Assembly: GCF_002093975.1 (NCBI RefSeq)
Contig: NZ_MSZZ01000043.1
Location: 1 to 64,000, forward strand
Source of the DNA: Thermoactinospora rubra
GTDB lineage: Bacteria; Actinomycetota; Actinomycetes; Streptosporangiales; Streptosporangiaceae
Direction: 5' to 3'
Length of the DNA: 64,000 bases
In this document: piece by piece, positions 16,542-25,066 of the stretch
Layout: every line of letters starts with the position of its first letter
How positions within the stretch are numbered: position 1 is the first letter of the stretch
Program-made: the position numbers and the translations under genes
The notes under the pieces: model-generated
Told to the model about the DNA's origin: nothing
Database searches by the model: none
What the model saw: the letters and a program-made list of their open reading frames with translations, nothing else

Positions 16542-16543
16542 GC

Positions 16544-16858
16544 ATGCAGAAGATCACCATCGGCGATGAGAGCGTCGAGCTGGACATCGCCCACCTGCCG
16601 CTGCACGAGGGCATCGCCCTGCAGAGGGCAACCGGGTGGCGGATCAAGGAGCTCGGCGAGGCGTGCGCCGCGGGCGACCTGGTTGCCATCGCCGCGCTGG
16701 CGTGGCTGGCGCTGCGCCGGATGGGCAAGGACGTGACGTTCGCCGATATCGAGTCGGGTGCCTATCCGATCGACCTGGCGTCGATCAACGTCGAGGTGCT
16801 GGACGAGCCGAGCCCTCCCTCCGGCGGCGAGGCGAAGACCTCGCCGCCAAACGCCTGA
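16544..16858 (+). CDS. Tail assembly chaperone (G-type)
   Basis: A 104-residue protein starting at ATG 16544. It has a helical core (LHEGIALQRATGWRIKELGEACAAGDLVAIAALAWLALRRMG) that is usual for actinophage tail assembly chaperones, which keep the tape measure soluble before tail polymerisation. The C-terminus is a flexible Ser/Pro-rich stretch ending at TGA 16856. The frame directly after it, one base back, continues coding, so this is the short product of a chaperone pair that shares its N-terminus with the longer form described separately. Confidence 0.85.
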   Translation: MQKITIGDESVELDIAHLPLHEGIALQRATGWRIKELGEACAAGDLVAIAALAWLALRRMGKDVTFADIESGAYPIDLASINVEVLDEPSPPSGGEAKTSPPNA

Positions 16859-16983
16859 GATATCTCGCGCCGCTGGCGTACCACTTCGGGGTGCGCCCGT
16901 GGGAGACGCGGTTGCTCAGCGAGCAGGAGTTTGAGCTGCTGTGCACAGCTGTCGATGAACTGAATAGGCAGGCCAAGGCCTGA
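16544..16983 (+). CDS. Tail assembly chaperone, frameshift product (G-T type)
   Basis: The -1 frame is open across the stop at 16856 and runs to 16983. It adds about 44 residues containing KRLRYLAPLAYHFGVRPWETRLLSEQEFELL, which has a real-protein look and no start codon or ribosome site of its own. Slippage gives a product of about 146 residues. Candidate slip sites just before the stop are GCCAAAC (16846-16852), and less likely GGCGAAG (16831-16837). Both are imperfect against the X-XXY-YYZ rule. Programmed frameshifting in this gene pair is widely conserved in long-tailed phages; which site is used is my inference. Confidence 0.75.
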
Positions 16984-17004
16984 GTCGCGCCAGGGGGGTG
17001 TCCG

Positions 17005-20000
17005 ATGACCACCTCCATGGGGTTCGACATCTTCGCGCGGGATCACGCCTCCAGGACGTTCGACCAGGTCGGCGACCGAGCCGAGCGGCTCGGTCGCCGC
17101 CTGGACGACGTCGGCAAGTCCAGTTCCAGCCTCCGCGGCGAGTTCGACGGGCTCGGCAACACCCTGTCCGGGCTCGGCGGTGGTCTCTCCGGGCTCGGCG
17201 GCCGCCTGGGCGACCTCGGTGGCCACCTCTCTGCGCTGGGTGGCCGCGCTGCCAGCATCGGCGGCCACCTGTCAGACCTGGGCGACCGCATGGGCAGGCT
17301 GTCATCGTCGGCCGCGTCGATGGGCACGAGCGTGCTCGCGGCATCGGTCAAGCTCGGGACGTTCGCCGGTGCCGCGGCTACGGCCGCCACGAATGTCGCC
17401 GGTCTGGTGGCAGCGCTCGCCCCGGCGGCGGGCGCGCTGGCGGCGCTTCCTGGCGCGGTACTGCTGGGCGCCGGCGCCCTGGGCACTCTCAAGCTCGCGC
17501 TGCGGGGTGTCGCCGAAGGCTTCGCCGACGCCATCAGCGGCGACTACGAGCGGTTCGTCAACAGCACGGCGGATCTGTCCGAGGCGGCAGCGGCGGTCGG
17601 CCTCGAGCTGTTCCAGATGGCGCCCGCCTTCCAGGGGATCAAGTACGAGGTCCAGGACGCCGTCTTCGAGCCGCTGATCGGCCAGATGTGGAGCCTGCTC
17701 CCGGCGATCAACGCAATCGACGACGGCATGGTGGGCGTCGCCGAGCAGTTCGGCCAGGCGGCGCTGCAGCTGGTGGAGTTCGCCCGGGCGGCCGACACCG
17801 TCCGCGCCATCGAGGCGGTCTTCGCCTCGCTGCGCAGCACCATCTCCGACCTTCTGCCCGCGTTGCAGCCGCTCCTGGCCGGCTTCCGCGACCTGGGCGT
17901 GGTCGGTGCTGGATTCTTGTCCGGGCTTGCTCCCGGCATCGCCGATGTGGCCGCCAAGTTCGGCACGTTCCTGTCCACCGCGGCCGCGTCCGGCCGCGCC
18001 TTGGATTGGATGCAGGAAGCCGTCGAGGTGTTCCGGCAGCTTGGGGCGATCGTCGCCGACGTCGGCGGCATCCTCAACGCGGTCTTCACCGCCTTGGAGA
18101 CCGCAGGTGGGAACGCGCTGGGCATCCTCGGCGAGCTGCTCGACAGCCTGCACGCCTTCCTGGACTCCGCTCGCGGTCAGGAGATCCTGGTCGCGGTCTT
18201 CGAGGCGCTGCACGAGGTGGCGGCGGCGTTCCTGCCGGTCATCAGGGCCATCGGTGATGCGGTGCTGCAGCTCGCGCCCGGCGTCGCCGACCTGGCTACC
18301 GCGGTCGGTCCGGTGCTGACGGCGGCGATCCGCGCGGTGGCGCCCGCGCTGGCGGCGATGGTTCCGGGCGTCGTGGCGGCGATCGGCGGCATCCAGGCCG
18401 CTGTCGAGGCGCTCGCTCCGGCGCTCTTGCCGCTGGGACGGGCGATCGGCGAGGCGTTCGCTACCGTCCAGCCGCTGATCGCCGAGCTCGGGCCTGCCAT
18501 CGCCGCTGTGCTGCCTGGGGTGCAGGCGCTGCTGGCAGGGTTCGCGGAAGGCCTCGCAGCTCTCGCCCCGGCTCTGGCGCCTCTCGGTCGGGCGATCGGC
18601 GCGGTGATGGCCGCCGTGGCGCCGTTGCTGCCGATCGTCGGCGAGCTGGTGGCGCTGATCGCCACGTCGCTGGCCGCCGGGGTGCAGCAGGCGCTGCCGT
18701 CGCTGCGTCTCCTGGTGCAGATCGTCGGCCAGGCGCTGCAGAAGCTGGCGCCGCTGATCCCGCTGGTCGTGGACTTCGCTGCGACGCTGCTCGGCACGCT
18801 GGTGCCTGCCCTAGTACCGGTGGCGCAGGCGATCGGCCAGACGCTCAGCCTGCTGAGGCCGCTGTTCGTCGGGATTGGGCAGGCGATCGCGGCCGCGCTT
18901 CCCGGCATCCAGGACTTCGTGCAGGCGTTCGTCGTGGGCCTGTCCAAGCTGGCGCCGGCCCTGGCGCCGATCGGTCAGGCCATCGGCGGGATCTTCTCGG
19001 CGCTCGCGCCGCTCCTGCCGATCCTGGGGGAGCTGGCCGCGCTGATCGCGACCTCGCTCGCCTCGGGCGTGCAGGCGATCTTGCCGTCTATCCAGCTGCT
19101 CGTGGCCAGCTTCGGCCGGGCGCTGCAGGCCCTCGCCCCGGTGATCCCCTTGCTGGTGCAGCTCGCCGCCACGATCATCAACAGCTTGGTGCCCGCGCTG
19201 GCGCCGCTGCTGCCGCAGATCGCCCAGCTGATCACACAGCTGGTCCAGGGGCTCGTGCCCGCGGTCATGCCGTTGATCCCGATCATCGCTGAGCTGGCCG
19301 GCATCGTCGGCCAGAACCTGGTCACGATCCTCGCCGCCCTAGTCCAGGCGATCACCCCAGTCCTGCCCCACCTCAGCGAGATGGCACAGATCATCGGGAA
19401 CGCCCTGCTAGAGGCCATGAGGGCGATCTCGCCGTTCCTGCCGGAGATCGCCTCGGCGCTGTTGTCGTGGCTACCAGCGCTGGCGCCGCTGCTGCCGGTC
19501 TTGGGCCAGTTGGCGGCCGACCTGCTGCCGATGTGGGTGGACCTGGTGCGCCAGCTCGCGCCCTTGTTGCCGCCGCTCATCCGGGCGGGCATCGAGATGA
19601 CGCAGGCGTGGCTGCCGCTGGTGCCCGTCCTGGCCGACCTGATCGTGAAGCTGACCCCGTTCCTGACGCTGTTTGCCCAGATCGGGACGTCGATCGCCGT
19701 TCATCTCCTGCCGGTGCTGACCCGCTTCATGCAGGTCGTAGCGGACGTCGTGGAGAAGGTCGTCGGCGGATTCCAGTGGCTCTACGACCGCCTGGTCGGA
19801 CATTCGATCATCCCGGACCTGGTGAACGGCATCGGCCGGTGGATCTCCCAGTTGCCGGAGATGTTCGCCCGCTGGGTGGGGCAGGCCAAGGACTGGGCTG
19901 TGGCGAAGTTCGGCGAGCTCGTCAGCTGGGTTGCCGGGCTGCCGGGCCGCATCGTCGGCGCCCTGGGCGACCTGGGGGGCCTGCTGCGGGACTCCGGCGC

Positions 20001-20448
20001 GCGGATCATCCAGGGCCTGATCGACGGCCTGTGGAGCAAGTTCAACGACCTGTGGAACACCGCCGTCGACATCCTGAACAGGATCCGCAGCCTGTTCCCG
20101 TTCAGCCCGGCGAAGGAGGGCCCGTTCAGCGGCAAAGGCTGGACGCTGTTCTCCGGCCTGTCGATCGGCGAGGACATGGCGCGAGGCCTGGCCGCCACCC
20201 GAGACAAGGTGGCCCGCGCAGCCGAGGGGCTCATGGGGGCGGCGTCCATGTCGCTCACACCCACCCTCACGGTCGGCGGCGGAGCCGGCATGGTGCCGAT
20301 CACCCCGCAGGGCGGCGCGACCATCAACCTGCACTTCCCGGGCCAGCCGCTGGTCAGCCGGGATGAGATCTTCCGGATGGTCATCGAGGCGGTCAACGAG
20401 GCCAACAAACGCGGCTTCAACCTCGGCGCGATGGGAGCCTCGGCGTGA
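17005..20448 (+). CDS. Tape measure protein
   Basis: An 1147-residue protein, the longest here, that sets tail length and is ejected with the DNA. The N-terminal 120 residues are a Gly/Leu/Ser-rich heptad stretch (LGRRLDDVGKSSSSLRGEFDGLGNTLSGLGGGL...). Long hydrophobic segments follow between about 120 and 930, built of repeated units around LAPALAPLGRAIG. The C-terminus carries a typical FSPAKEGPFSGKGW and a helix ending in NLGAMGASA. Two blocks starting at about 18559 and 18946 share the same order of motifs (LAPALAPxGxAIG...LLPIxGELxALIATSLAxGVQ), about 129 residues apart, so part of it arose by duplication. Starts at ATG 17005. Confidence 0.93.
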   Translation: MTTSMGFDIFARDHASRTFDQVGDRAERLGRRLDDVGKSSSSLRGEFDGLGNTLSGLGGGLSGLGGRLGDLGGHLSALGGRAASIGGHLSDLGDRMGRLSSSAASMGTSVLAASVKLGTFAGAAATAATNVAGLVAALAPAAGALAALPGAVLLGAGALGTLKLALRGVAEGFADAISGDYERFVNSTADLSEAAAAVGLELFQMAPAFQGIKYEVQDAVFEPLIGQMWSLLPAINAIDDGMVGVAEQFGQAALQLVEFARAADTVRAIEAVFASLRSTISDLLPALQPLLAGFRDLGVVGAGFLSGLAPGIADVAAKFGTFLSTAAASGRALDWMQEAVEVFRQLGAIVADVGGILNAVFTALETAGGNALGILGELLDSLHAFLDSARGQEILVAVFEALHEVAAAFLPVIRAIGDAVLQLAPGVADLATAVGPVLTAAIRAVAPALAAMVPGVVAAIGGIQAAVEALAPALLPLGRAIGEAFATVQPLIAELGPAIAAVLPGVQALLAGFAEGLAALAPALAPLGRAIGAVMAAVAPLLPIVGELVALIATSLAAGVQQALPSLRLLVQIVGQALQKLAPLIPLVVDFAATLLGTLVPALVPVAQAIGQTLSLLRPLFVGIGQAIAAALPGIQDFVQAFVVGLSKLAPALAPIGQAIGGIFSALAPLLPILGELAALIATSLASGVQAILPSIQLLVASFGRALQALAPVIPLLVQLAATIINSLVPALAPLLPQIAQLITQLVQGLVPAVMPLIPIIAELAGIVGQNLVTILAALVQAITPVLPHLSEMAQIIGNALLEAMRAISPFLPEIASALLSWLPALAPLLPVLGQLAADLLPMWVDLVRQLAPLLPPLIRAGIEMTQAWLPLVPVLADLIVKLTPFLTLFAQIGTSIAVHLLPVLTRFMQVVADVVEKVVGGFQWLYDRLVGHSIIPDLVNGIGRWISQLPEMFARWVGQAKDWAVAKFGELVSWVAGLPGRIVGALGDLGGLLRDSGARIIQGLIDGLWSKFNDLWNTAVDILNRIRSLFPFSPAKEGPFSGKGWTLFSGLSIGEDMARGLAATRDKVARAAEGLMGAASMSLTPTLTVGGGAGMVPITPQGGATINLHFPGQPLVSRDEIFRMVIEAVNEANKRGFNLGAMGASA

Positions 20449-22109
20449 CGATGCCGGACGTGCGCGCCGAGATCGCGTTCGTGCGGGACGGCGCCGGCTG
20501 GCCGCTGTGGCGGGACGTCTCAGCGGACGTGGAGTGGTGGCAGGGCGTGCGCATCTCCCGCCGCCGCAGCCACGAGCTGGACGAGGTGCAGCCGGGCACC
20601 ATGTCGCTGACACTCACCAACACCGACGGCCGCTACACCGCAGGCAACACCGCCTCGCCGTACTACCCGAACGTGCGCATCAACCGTCCGATCCGGATCC
20701 GGGCCCGCTGGCCGTCCTCGATCAACCGGCTGCTCAAGGGGCAGGCAGAGGCGACCAACGCGGCCCTGTTCTCCACCAACAACGGCACGCTGGCCACCTC
20801 GGCGACCGCCCCCGCAGGGCAGACCAGCAGCATCCGCTGGTCGTCCGCCTCCTGGGCGTCCGGCGACATCATGCGGCTCGGCGTGAACTCGACGGCCACG
20901 CCCACCGAGGAGGCGCTGGAGGTCACGCCGGGCGCCACCTATGCAGTGTCGTGCCAGGCTCGCCGCGAGACCAACGCGGTGTCGGCGGCGATCCGGGTCC
21001 GCTGGTTCACTGCGGACGGCGCGTTCATCTCCGACGTGTTCGGCAGCACGGTCACGTTGACGACCAGCTTCCAGCCGGTGACCTTCGTCGGGGCGGCGCC
21101 GGCCAATGCGGTGTTCGCCCGCGTCTTCCTGACGACGCAGTCGGCCGCCACCTCGGCGGCGATCCTCAGCTCGGCGTGGCAGTTCGAGCAAGCCGCGTCC
21201 CCTTCGTCCTGGGTGAGCCCCGGAATCGAGTACATGCGGTTCGTCGGCTACGTGGATCGCTGGCCGCACTCGTGGGACAACGGCGTCCTCGGCCGGGTAA
21301 GCATCACGGCGACGGACCGGCAGAAGCTGTTCTCCCGCCAGCTGCTCGGCTCCACGCCGCTCACGGACAACCAGCTGTCGGGCGCCCGCGCGGCCGCACT
21401 GCTGACGGCGGCCGGGGTGACGACCATGACCGTCGACCCTGGCGTCTCGACGCTCGGGCTGTCGGGCAACGAGGCGACACAGAACATCCAGCAGCTGCTG
21501 CGTACCACCGCCACCTCGGAGGCTGGCCTGTTCTTCGTCGGCCGCGACGGCGTGCCGGTCTTCCAGGACCGCAGCAAGCGGCAGCGGCCCTCCACCGTCG
21601 TGCTGACGGTCAACGCCGACCAGTGCGGCCCGGACCTCCACTTCGTGGTCGACGACGCGCTGCTCATCAACGACGCCACCGTGCTGGCCGACAACGGCAG
21701 CAGCGCCACGGCGACGGACTCGGCGAGCATCACCGAGTACGGCCGCTACAGCCGCCGCATGGACACCGTGCTCGTGCCTGGCGAGATCACCGACCGCGCC
21801 GCCTACCTGCTGTTCCGCTACAAGGAACCGGCGCCGCGCGCCGGTCAGATCTCCATCGAGGCCCGTTCGCAGCCCGCCCTGTGGCCAGCCCTGCTCGGGT
21901 CAGAGATCGGGCAGCGAATCCAGGTCACCAACCTGCCGAGCAACGCTCCCAGCGGGACCTTGGACCTGTGGATCGAGGGCGTCCAGGACTTCATCACCGA
22001 TGAAACGTGGACATTCACCTTCGACCCGTCGCCAGCCTCGACGACCGTGGCGTTCATCCTCGACGACCCCACCTACGGCCTGCTCGACTTCAACGTCCTG
22101 GGATGGTGA
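20445..22109 (+). CDS. Minor tail/baseplate protein with carbohydrate-binding-like insert
   Basis: A 554-residue protein overlapping the tape measure gene by GTGA. The N-terminus (RAEIAFVRDGAGWPLWRDVSADVEWWQGVRISRRRSHELDEVQPGTMSLTLTNTDGRYTAGN) is typical of actinophage tail-tip proteins of the distal-tail/tail-hub group. Residues about 95-265 hold a jelly-roll segment like a carbohydrate-binding module (PGATYAVSCQARRETNAVSAAIRVRWF...PSSWVSPGIEYMRFVGYVDRW). The remainder resembles the ring-forming part of tail hubs. Position directly after the tape measure supports a role at the tail tip, where it may contact cell-wall sugars. Confidence 0.75.
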   Translation: MTMPDVRAEIAFVRDGAGWPLWRDVSADVEWWQGVRISRRRSHELDEVQPGTMSLTLTNTDGRYTAGNTASPYYPNVRINRPIRIRARWPSSINRLLKGQAEATNAALFSTNNGTLATSATAPAGQTSSIRWSSASWASGDIMRLGVNSTATPTEEALEVTPGATYAVSCQARRETNAVSAAIRVRWFTADGAFISDVFGSTVTLTTSFQPVTFVGAAPANAVFARVFLTTQSAATSAAILSSAWQFEQAASPSSWVSPGIEYMRFVGYVDRWPHSWDNGVLGRVSITATDRQKLFSRQLLGSTPLTDNQLSGARAAALLTAAGVTTMTVDPGVSTLGLSGNEATQNIQQLLRTTATSEAGLFFVGRDGVPVFQDRSKRQRPSTVVLTVNADQCGPDLHFVVDDALLINDATVLADNGSSATATDSASITEYGRYSRRMDTVLVPGEITDRAAYLLFRYKEPAPRAGQISIEARSQPALWPALLGSEIGQRIQVTNLPSNAPSGTLDLWIEGVQDFITDETWTFTFDPSPASTTVAFILDDPTYGLLDFNVLGW

Positions 22110-22112
22110 CGC

Positions 22113-22565
22113 ATGACCGTGCGCGCTCCGCTGCGGTTCGCCGCGCAGGCGCTCCCCTCACCGGCACCGATCACGCGGTGGGAGCACTTCTGGGACTTCC
22201 TCGATTCCAACCGGGCCGCCTACGGTAAGCCGCTGGTGCCGCGGCCGACCGGCCACAACCCGACCATGCGGGCTTACGCGCGGGTGGATGAGGGTCGCTG
22301 GATCGCCGACTGCCCATGGGGGTGCGGGGCTGCGTTCAATCTCCCGGCCGGGGCCGACTCGATGTGGTGCACGGAATGCGCAGGCGGCGGCTGGGGGCAC
22401 ACGGCGGCACTGATGTGGCCGAAGTCGATGGACAAGCTCACGGCCAACCTGGAGTCGCTGCCGGCGATGCTCCAGTTCTGGCCGTGCACCTCGTGCCGGG
22501 GCCGGCTGGCCGACGGCAAGCGGCTGTGCGACACCTGCCGCGGTATGCAAGGCGAGGCGGTGTAG
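22113..22565 (+). CDS. Zinc-ribbon protein of the tail region
   Basis: A 150-residue protein from ATG 22113. Two zinc-binding clusters stand out: CPWGCG...CTEC (about residues 70-90) and CTSC...CDTC (about 129-146). Between them is a helix-rich part (HTAALMWPKSMDKLTANLESLPAMLQFWP). The N-terminus carries RFAAQALPSPAPITRWEHFWDFLDSNRAAYG. Genes for such zinc-ribbon proteins are seen among tail-fibre genes of actinophages, but I know no assigned function. It is followed without a gap by the tail-fibre gene. Confidence 0.6.
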   Translation: MTVRAPLRFAAQALPSPAPITRWEHFWDFLDSNRAAYGKPLVPRPTGHNPTMRAYARVDEGRWIADCPWGCGAAFNLPAGADSMWCTECAGGGWGHTAALMWPKSMDKLTANLESLPAMLQFWPCTSCRGRLADGKRLCDTCRGMQGEAV

Positions 22566-23081
22566 ATGGCCACCATCCCGTCGCCGCGCACGTGGACGGT
22601 CGGTGAGCTGGTGACGGCGGCGAAGATGAACGCCGACCTGCGCGACGGATTGAACTTCCTCCTCGCTCCGCCGCTGGCGGCGCTGCGGAAATCGGTGAAC
22701 CAGTTGATCCCTCAGACCTCGCCTACCGAGGTTACGTGGGATGTCGAGGATATCGACCGTGACGGCGGGCACAGCAACGTCACCAATCCCAGCAGGTATA
22801 CGGCGCAAACGGCGGGTTGGTATCAGGTGAGTGTCACCATCCTCTGGGACATCTCACTATCGAGCGAGCGGGTGCTAGATATGACCCGTAGCGTAACGTC
22901 GCCGACGAGTTTGGTGCTGGACCGGCAGCCGGGCTCGAATGTCTGCATGGGCGGGCAGATCACATGGTTCGCGGGCGTCGGCGAGTATATGCGAGCGTTT
23001 GTTACCACGTTTGCGGCTGGGACGCAGCATGTCTCGAGTATCGGCAGCCGGATGGAAGTCCGGTGGGTGTCGATCACGTAA
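22566..23081 (+). CDS. Tail fibre protein with C1q/TNF-like tip
   Basis: A 171-residue protein starting exactly after the previous stop. The N-terminal helix (SPRTWTVGELVTAAKMNADLRDGLNFLLAPP) is a hallmark of actinophage fibre proteins. The C-terminal part (about 70-171) has the strand pattern of a C1q/TNF-like trimeric tip: PSRYTAQTAGWYQVSVTILWD, ERVLDMTRSVTSPTSL, GEYMRAFVTTF. From about 22,720 the DNA becomes poorer in G+C and uses codons such as ATA, GTA and CTA, unlike the start of the gene. That suggests the receptor-binding tip was exchanged separately. Confidence 0.75.
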   Translation: MATIPSPRTWTVGELVTAAKMNADLRDGLNFLLAPPLAALRKSVNQLIPQTSPTEVTWDVEDIDRDGGHSNVTNPSRYTAQTAGWYQVSVTILWDISLSSERVLDMTRSVTSPTSLVLDRQPGSNVCMGGQITWFAGVGEYMRAFVTTFAAGTQHVSSIGSRMEVRWVSIT

Positions 23082-23096
23082 GCCGGTGAGCGTTGC

Positions 23097-23441
23097 TCAG
23101 TATCCGGGCTGGCCGTACTGCGGAGGGTAGGGCGGCTGCTGAATCTGCTGGACCGGCACCGTGCGGGTGACCCGCCAGCCGATGAACGTCACGGGGATGG
23201 CCACCAGCAGCCAGAAGCCGATGGTGAGGAACGTCAGCCACGAGTGCAGGAAGATCCACAGGCAGGCGTGAACGCCGAAGGTGACCGGGTTGAAGCCGCG
23301 TTCCTTGACGGTGACCGTCTGCACCGGCCCGTAGTGGGGGCCGGAGGCGGGTAGGTACGGCTGGCCGTACGGGGCCGGAACCTGCGGCTGTGGCTGGTAG
23401 TGCCCGTAGGGTTCGCTCGGTGGCTGCTGTGGGTGGCCCAT
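23097..23441 (-). CDS. Proline-rich two-span membrane protein, possible lysogeny moron
   Basis: A 114-residue protein on the strand opposite the structural genes, starting at ATG 23441 behind AGGAGAGG. The N-terminal half is Pro/Tyr/Gln-rich (HPQQPPSEPYGHYQPQPQVPAPYGQPYLP). A membrane hairpin follows (FGVHACLWIFLHSWLTFLTIGFWLLVAIPVTFIGW), and the tail is again Pro/Gln-rich (QQPPYPPQYGQPGY). The central part resembles small actinobacterial membrane proteins of unknown function. An opposing-strand gene with its own control region inside late genes is the usual layout of a 'moron' expressed in the lysogen, for example to block other phages. That role is inference. Confidence 0.7.
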   Translation of the reverse strand: MGHPQQPPSEPYGHYQPQPQVPAPYGQPYLPASGPHYGPVQTVTVKERGFNPVTFGVHACLWIFLHSWLTFLTIGFWLLVAIPVTFIGWRVTRTVPVQQIQQPPYPPQYGQPGY

Positions 23442-23558
23442 GGACCTCTCCTGATCGTGGCTGGGACTGTACGACGCCTCAACCATCCCTCTGGTTTACC
23501 GGCTGTGCATGTCCGATCGCGGCCACATGTGTGTGACTCGATGCTGCACGTCGGAGTC

Positions 23559-23579
23559 GGGTCAGGTTCAACCTGACCC
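23559..23579. promoter_or_regulatory. 21-bp perfect palindrome, candidate operator
   Basis: Arms GGGTCAGGTT and AACCTGACCC flank one central base. The site lies in the 178-base gap between the divergent membrane gene (start 23441) and the lysis genes (start 23620), so it could serve both promoters. It has no T tract and is better read as a protein-binding site than a terminator. The binding protein is unknown. Confidence 0.5.
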
Positions 23580-23619
23580 TGGATCGCTCGAAAGCCCCAT
23601 CCTGACACCAAGGAGTGCT

Positions 23620-23967
23620 GTGACGATGCCCGCCGATGAGCCGACGCTGGGCGAGGTTGCCCGCACCCTTGCGCGGTTCGCGGACGACACCAGATCACGC
23701 TTCGCCGAGCTCAACACAGCCATCGGCCTCATGGTCACCCGAGACCTTTATGAGGCCCACCGGGCTGCCATGCAGGAGGACATCCGCGAGCTCCATGCGC
23801 AACTGAAGGCGGAACGGGACGCCCGCGCCGCGGACGAGAAAGCCGACCGGGACAGCCGGGCCGCGGACCGGCGCATGATCCAGGGTGCGCTCATCGCCGC
23901 CGGCCTCTCGCTCGTCGTCACCGTGGTCGCCGCCGCGCTGGTCTTGGCGCTGGGGCTCAAGCCGTAG
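23620..23967 (+). CDS. Coiled-coil protein with C-terminal membrane anchor (lysis cassette)
   Basis: A 115-residue protein from GTG 23620 behind AAGGAG; ATG 23626 is an alternative. Residues about 10-85 are a charged coiled coil (LARFADDTRSRFAEL... QLKAERDARAADEKADRDSRAADRR). The C-terminus is a single membrane span (GALIAAGLSLVVTVVAAALVLAL). Tail-anchored coiled-coil proteins just ahead of the endolysin are common in actinophages and may aid lysis or particle release. The gene ends nine bases before the endolysin gene. It is called by architecture and place only. Confidence 0.6.
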   Translation: MTMPADEPTLGEVARTLARFADDTRSRFAELNTAIGLMVTRDLYEAHRAAMQEDIRELHAQLKAERDARAADEKADRDSRAADRRMIQGALIAAGLSLVVTVVAAALVLALGLKP

Positions 23968-23976
23968 GAGGCAGGT

Positions 23977-24756
23977 ATGGCCATCGACCTGATCACCCGG
24001 GAGGAGTGGCGGGCCCGGGCGCCTCGTGGCCGCTACGACGAGATCTCGCGCACTCGCGGCGTGAAGGTGCACTACACCGGTGGCCGGGTGGATCCGGCGC
24101 TCGTTGAGGATCATGACCTGTGCGTGGCGCTGGTCCGGTCGATCCAGAAGCACCACATGGACGGGAACGGCTGGATAGACATCGGCTACTCGCTGATCGC
24201 CTGTAGCCACCGGAAGGTGTTCGAGGGCCGTGGCCTTCACCGGCTCCCGGCCGCCAACGGGCCCGGGTTGAACGCGGGCCACTATGCCGTGCTCGGGCTG
24301 GTCGGTAATTCCGGTCTCACGGTGCCGCCGGACGGGCTGCTGCACGGCCTGCGTGACGCGATCGACTACCTGCGCGCGGGGGGCGACGCCGGTCCGGAGA
24401 TCCTCGGGCACCGCGACGGCTACTCGACGGACTGCCCGGGCGAGGCGCTGTACGGCTGGGTGAAGCGTGGAGCGCCGCGGCCGGGCGGCGGCGCGCCTGC
24501 CGTACGGGCGCCGGCCTTCCCCGGCCGCCTGCTGAGGTACCCGCCCACGATGTACGGCGGCGACGTGTACGCCTGGCAGGCACAGATGCGGGACCGCGGC
24601 TGGGATCTAATCCCTGACGGGGTGTACGGCCCGCGGTCGGCGGAGGTGTGCCGCCTCTTCCAGCTCGACTCGACGGCGCACGGCTGGCCGCTGGTCGCTG
24701 ATTCGATCGTCGGTCCGGCGACGTGGCGGGCGGCGTGGGAGCGTCCGATCACCTGA
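23977..24756 (+). CDS. Endolysin: N-acetylmuramoyl-L-alanine amidase with peptidoglycan-binding domain
   Basis: A 259-residue lysin. Residues 1-165 form an Amidase_2/PGRP zinc amidase: LITREEWRARAPRG, KVHYTGG with zinc ligand His32, IQKHHMDGNGWIDIGYSLIACSHRKVFEGRG, and GHRDGYSTDCPG carrying the second His and the Cys ligand near 145-153. After a Gly/Pro linker, residues about 185-259 form a PG-binding repeat (DVYAWQAQMRDRGWDLIPDGVYGPRSAEVCRLFQ). It cuts the bond between muramic acid and the stem peptide. It lies between the anchored coiled-coil gene and the holin gene, forming the lysis cassette. There is no signal peptide, so it relies on the holin. Confidence 0.92.
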   Translation: MAIDLITREEWRARAPRGRYDEISRTRGVKVHYTGGRVDPALVEDHDLCVALVRSIQKHHMDGNGWIDIGYSLIACSHRKVFEGRGLHRLPAANGPGLNAGHYAVLGLVGNSGLTVPPDGLLHGLRDAIDYLRAGGDAGPEILGHRDGYSTDCPGEALYGWVKRGAPRPGGGAPAVRAPAFPGRLLRYPPTMYGGDVYAWQAQMRDRGWDLIPDGVYGPRSAEVCRLFQLDSTAHGWPLVADSIVGPATWRAAWERPIT

Positions 24757-24821
24757 GCTTTTCCCGCCTGGCCAGGCATACCGCCTGGCAGGTCCAAGAA
24801 TCCGACCTCCGAGGAGGGGTC

Positions 24822-25061
24822 ATGCTCGCATCCATCATCCGTACCGTCGTGCCGGTGATCGTCGGCGTGCTGCTGGGCTGGGCGGCCAAGGTCGGCCTGG
24901 ACCTGCCCGAGGGGCCCGTCACGCAGCTGGTCACCATCGTCATCACGGGGGCGTACTACGCGCTGGCCCGGTGGGTGGAATCCTGGTGGCCGGCGGCTGG
25001 CCGGATCCTGCTGGCGGCCGGGCTGACGAAGAAGCAGCCGAGCTACGACGTGGCGGCATGA
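24822..25061 (+). CDS. Holin
   Basis: A 79-residue membrane protein from ATG 24822 behind GAGGAGGGG. Two hydrophobic spans are visible, about residues 5-24 (IIRTVVPVIVGVLLGWAAKV) and 34-50 (TQLVTIVITGAYYALAR), with a Trp-rich third amphipathic part and a basic tail (GLTKKQPSYDVAA). The segment VESWWPAAGRILLAAGLTKKQPSY is common in actinophage holins next to amidases. It forms the lesions that let the endolysin reach the wall. It is the last gene before the strong terminator at 25207. Confidence 0.8.
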   Translation: MLASIIRTVVPVIVGVLLGWAAKVGLDLPEGPVTQLVTIVITGAYYALARWVESWWPAAGRILLAAGLTKKQPSYDVAA

Positions 25062-25066
25062 TCGCC

